Source of the DNA: an uncultured Roseovarius sp.
GTDB taxonomy: Bacteria > Pseudomonadota > Alphaproteobacteria > Rhodobacterales > Rhodobacteraceae
Assembly: GCF_947259555.1 (NCBI RefSeq)
Contig: NZ_CAMYMD010000098.1
Coordinates: 1-54,700, forward strand
DNA length: 54,700 nt
Reading direction: 5' to 3'
In this document: one piece after another, positions 52,571 to 54,700 of the stretch
How the letters are laid out: each line of letters begins with the position of its first letter
How positions within the stretch are numbered: position 1 is the first letter of the stretch
Notes under the pieces: generated by a model
What the model was told of the DNA's origin: nothing
Seen by the model: the letters and a program-made list of their open reading frames with translations, nothing else
Database searches by the model: none
Position numbers and translations under genes: made by a program

Positions 52571-54175
52571 ATGGAGGATATCTTGCGTTATATTCCGTTG
52601 TTCGTCAGCCTGCTGCTTGTACCGGCGGGCATTTTTCTCGCGCTGTGGCTTCCGTTCTGGGGCGGGCTGCTTGCGGGGCTGGCCGGGATCATCGCCCTGA
52701 TTGGCCTGTACGACATCTTCCAAACCAAACGCGCGGTGCTCAAGAACTATCCGATCTCGGCAAGGCTGCGGTTCCTGTTCGAGCATTTCCGCCCTGAGAT
52801 CCGCCAGTATTTCCTCGAAAGCGACCACGAAGAGACGCCCTATTCCCGCGAGCAGCGCGCGCTGGTCTACCGCCGCGCCAAGGGGATCGAGGGGCTGCGC
52901 CCTTTCGGCACGCTGCGCAACGTGAACGCAGTCGGGCATGAATGGATCAATCACTCCATGGCCCCTACCCATCTCGACAGCCATGACTTTCGGCTGCGCG
53001 TCGGCGGTCCCGATTGCACCAAGCCCTATGACAGCTCGCCGCTCAATATCTCGGGCATGTCCTATGGTGCGCTGTCACCCAATGCGATCGAGTCGCTCAA
53101 TTGGGGTGCCAAGCTGGGCCGCTTTGCCCATACCACGGGCGAGGGCTCGATTTCGCGCTTTCACCGCAAACATGGCGGCGATCTGATCTGGCAGGTGGGG
53201 TCCGGTTATTTCGGCTGCCGCACCCCCGAAGGCGCATTCAGCCCAGAGATATTCGCCGAAACCGCTGCTGACGATCAGGTGAAAATGATCGAAATAAAGC
53301 TCAGCCAGGGCGCCAAGCCCGGCCATGGCGGCATCCTGCCGGGGGCCAAGGTGACCGAGGCCATCGCCGAGGCGCGGGGCGTCAAGGTGGGTCAAGATTG
53401 CATCAGCCCGCCGGGTCATTCCGAGTTTTCGACTCCCGAAGGGCTCTGCGCCTTCATTGCGCGGCTGCGCTCACTCTCGGGCGGCAAGCCGATCGGCATC
53501 AAGCTCTGCGTTGGCCACCCATGGGAATTCTTCGCCATGGCCAAGGCGTTTCACGAAACAGGCGTCACCCCCGATTTCATCACGATCGACGGGGCCGAAG
53601 GCGGCACAGGCGCCGCCCCAGCCGAATTTGCCGATCACAAGGGCGCCCCCATTCGCGAGGGGCTCATGCTTGTTCATAATACACTCATCGGCATGGGCCT
53701 GCGTGACCGGATCAAGCTGATCGTCTCGGGCAAGCTGATTAGCGCTTTTGATCTCTGCCGGATGTTTGCGCTCGGCGCCGATGGATGCAACATGGCACGC
53801 GGCTTCATGTTTGCCGTGGGATGTATTCAGGCGCAGGTCTGCCACTCCGGCAAATGTCCGACGGGTGTTACGACACAGGACCCCGGCCGATATCGCGCGC
53901 TCGTCGTCGCGGATAAATATCAGCGTGTCGCCAATTTTCATCGAAATACCATGATCGCCCTCAAGGAGGCGGTAGAGTCGTCCGGGCTAAAAGCGCCCCA
54001 GGATTTCACACCACACCACCTGATGATCCGGGTGAACAGCCGCGAAGTGCGCTCTGCAGCCAGCCAGTATCTCTGGCTTGAGCCGGGAGAGCTGTTGTCC
54101 GGCACGGTCGCGCATCCGGCGTTTACCAAGTATTGGGAGCGCGCCCGCGCAGATACGTTTGACTTCGTCGCCTGA
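52571..54175 (+). CDS. FMN-binding glutamate synthase-like membrane protein
   Basis: 534 residues from ATG 52571 (caggg upstream); an in-frame ATG at 52556 is less likely. Two N-terminal membrane helices (IPLFVSLLLVPAGIFLALWL and GGLLAGLAGIIALIGLYDIF) precede a GltS FMN-barrel domain: NISGMSYGALSPNAI, GEGSISRFH, IEIKLSQGAKPGHGGILPG, CISPPGHSEF, GAEGGTGAAP and the Cys cluster CIQAQVCHSGKCPTGV. The glutaminase domain of full glutamate synthase is absent. It is a stand-alone GltB2-like oxidoreductase anchored in the inner membrane; the substrate is uncertain. Confidence 0.9.
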   Translation: MEDILRYIPLFVSLLLVPAGIFLALWLPFWGGLLAGLAGIIALIGLYDIFQTKRAVLKNYPISARLRFLFEHFRPEIRQYFLESDHEETPYSREQRALVYRRAKGIEGLRPFGTLRNVNAVGHEWINHSMAPTHLDSHDFRLRVGGPDCTKPYDSSPLNISGMSYGALSPNAIESLNWGAKLGRFAHTTGEGSISRFHRKHGGDLIWQVGSGYFGCRTPEGAFSPEIFAETAADDQVKMIEIKLSQGAKPGHGGILPGAKVTEAIAEARGVKVGQDCISPPGHSEFSTPEGLCAFIARLRSLSGGKPIGIKLCVGHPWEFFAMAKAFHETGVTPDFITIDGAEGGTGAAPAEFADHKGAPIREGLMLVHNTLIGMGLRDRIKLIVSGKLISAFDLCRMFALGADGCNMARGFMFAVGCIQAQVCHSGKCPTGVTTQDPGRYRALVVADKYQRVANFHRNTMIALKEAVESSGLKAPQDFTPHHLMIRVNSREVRSAASQYLWLEPGELLSGTVAHPAFTKYWERARADTFDFVA

Positions 54176-54632
54176 TCGGAGCTGTGGATACAGCCGCCCT
54201 GTCGCTGACGTTAAAAATTTGGATGGCGGCCAAGGCGAGACTCGAACTCGCACGGTATTTCTGCCGGCGAATTTTAAATTCTCACGAAATGGTTTTTTTG
54301 TGATACTTGGCCTGATCCATTCCCACAGAAATCCAATGTAAATGGCTATGCTGTGGGAGACAATTCTGGAGGCTACGCTGAAGCTTTCGACGTTAAGGCA
54401 GAACAGCACAGGTAACACGGCCATCACTTGGCCAACCAGCATCATAGAAGGTTAATTGAGCGCAGCAGTTATAGGTCGCGCGACGTCTGACCGTCTTAAC
54501 GGGAAAACTCTTAGAATATCGCTGGTTACGCCTCCTGCCTGGTCGCATCATCCCCAATTGGCAGAATTGAATCGTAAGCTTCCGGTGGCGGCCGTGTGAT
54601 CTTGGGTTCGCTCCGATGGTAAGTCGGACCTT
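54176..54632. other. 457 bp gene-free, compositionally distinct region
   Basis: No convincing protein gene was found. It is noticeably less GC-rich than the genes to its left. It contains the tRNA-Leu-like sequence (54224-54312) and, at its right end, a perfect hairpin (54621-54643). It looks like the border of an accessory region. Confidence 0.6.
54224..54312 (-). tRNA. Degenerate tRNA-Leu(UAA)-like sequence
   Basis: Read on the minus strand, 89 bases fold like a class II tRNA. The acceptor ggccaag (54312-54306) pairs exactly with cttggcc (54234-54228), followed by G and an encoded CCA (54226-54224). The T arm is gcgag-ttcgagt-ctcgc. There is a variable arm (cgg...ccg), and an anticodon loop tttaaaa gives UAA (Leu). 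The D arm is abnormal: it holds seven A in a row, lacks the GG pair of the D loop, and its best stem competes with the anticodon stem, which has one A-G mismatch. It is probably a decayed or diverged tRNA-Leu. Confidence 0.5.
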
Positions 54633-54643
54633 ATGTCCGACTT
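54621..54643. repeat. Perfect inverted repeat near the right edge
   Basis: Arms aagtcggac (54621-54629) and gtccgactt (54635-54643) with a 5-base loop. It overlaps the possible start codon of the last open frame, so it may be an operator or a translation-blocking hairpin. Confidence 0.7.
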
Positions 54644-54700
54644 TATCAACCGCCCTCAAATCGAAGTTCTGTCTGCTGCCGATGGTATTGGTCGGATGAT
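54633..54700 (+). CDS. Possible N-terminal start of a gene running off the window
   Basis: ATG 54633 opens a frame (MSDFINRPQIEVLSAADGIG...) that stays open to the edge. The residues look protein-like, but only 22 codons are visible and the ribosome site is weak. The start codon sits inside a hairpin. Family unknown. Confidence 0.3.
   Translation, partial: MSDFINRPQIEVLSAADGIGRM

Noticed and set aside
54587..54596. Second copy of the tRNA-like 3' end (tggcggcc) as an integration repeat
   Set aside because: Only eight bases match before the sequences diverge; too short for an attachment-site repeat.
1..54700. CRISPR array, glycine or SAM riboswitch, rRNA genes, prophage
   Set aside because: No evenly spaced direct repeats, no recognisable riboswitch core upstream of the GcvT-like or other genes, and no rRNA or phage structural genes were seen.

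Overview
This window is GC-rich alphaproteobacterial DNA, most likely from a member of the Rhodobacteraceae (Roseobacter group). The evidence is the gene neighbourhoods ihfB-lapA-trpF-(small ORF)-trpB and prfA-prmC-DUF4167, the divergent zapA/tkt pair, trmJ-ctaA, and protein sequences that resemble marine Rhodobacterales throughout. Everything here was read by eye from the sequence and its translations. No database search was run, so family names rest on recognised motifs and remembered family sequences.

Layout. 1-4430 is an accessory, scarred region: the tail of an unknown gene, a small HEPN-like protein, a DUF6880-like protein, and an IS3-family element (2373-3595) whose orfB has lost its middle and gained a piece of an IS30-type element. 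Both genes flanking the IS are 5'-truncated. 4431-5696 is an MFS transporter. 5968-14865 is a one-carbon/sulfur catabolic block. On the + strand it has an Lrp-type regulator, a DmdA-like GcvT-family protein, a crotonase without the usual catalytic glutamates and a DmdB-like acyl-CoA ligase. Facing these is a tightly coupled minus-strand operon for SBP56-type methanethiol oxidase, a 2Fe-2S ferredoxin, a CoA-binding protein, a rhodanese and an ETHE1-like persulfide dioxygenase, with a divergent IclR regulator. The inferred logic is demethylation and CoA activation of a methylated sulfur compound, oxidation of the methanethiol released, and detoxification of the resulting sulfide. 15024-15824 is a dead IS5-type element. 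15889-20621 carries surface-polysaccharide genes (export lipoprotein, epimerase, sugar transferase, CapD/WbpM-type dehydratase).

20611-37591 is mostly core housekeeping: M32 carboxypeptidase, heme A synthase, TrmJ, DUF4167 protein, PrmC, RF1, ZapA, transketolase, tryptophan genes, IHF-beta, nucleoside hydrolase, GNAT, SelO and a membrane protein. Inside the trp operon, 32145-32238 consists of four different perfect palindromes placed end to end with no spacer. This is the most striking non-coding structure in the window, and it encodes the C-terminus of the small gene it sits in. 37629-54175 holds an EEP-family hydrolase, a response regulator and a divergent hybrid histidine kinase, an RND efflux pair, the TamA-TamB outer-membrane assembly pair and an FMN glutamate-synthase-like membrane protein.

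The right edge (54176-54700) contains a degenerate tRNA-Leu(UAA)-like sequence and possibly the start of another gene. No CRISPR array, rRNA operon, origin or intact prophage was seen.
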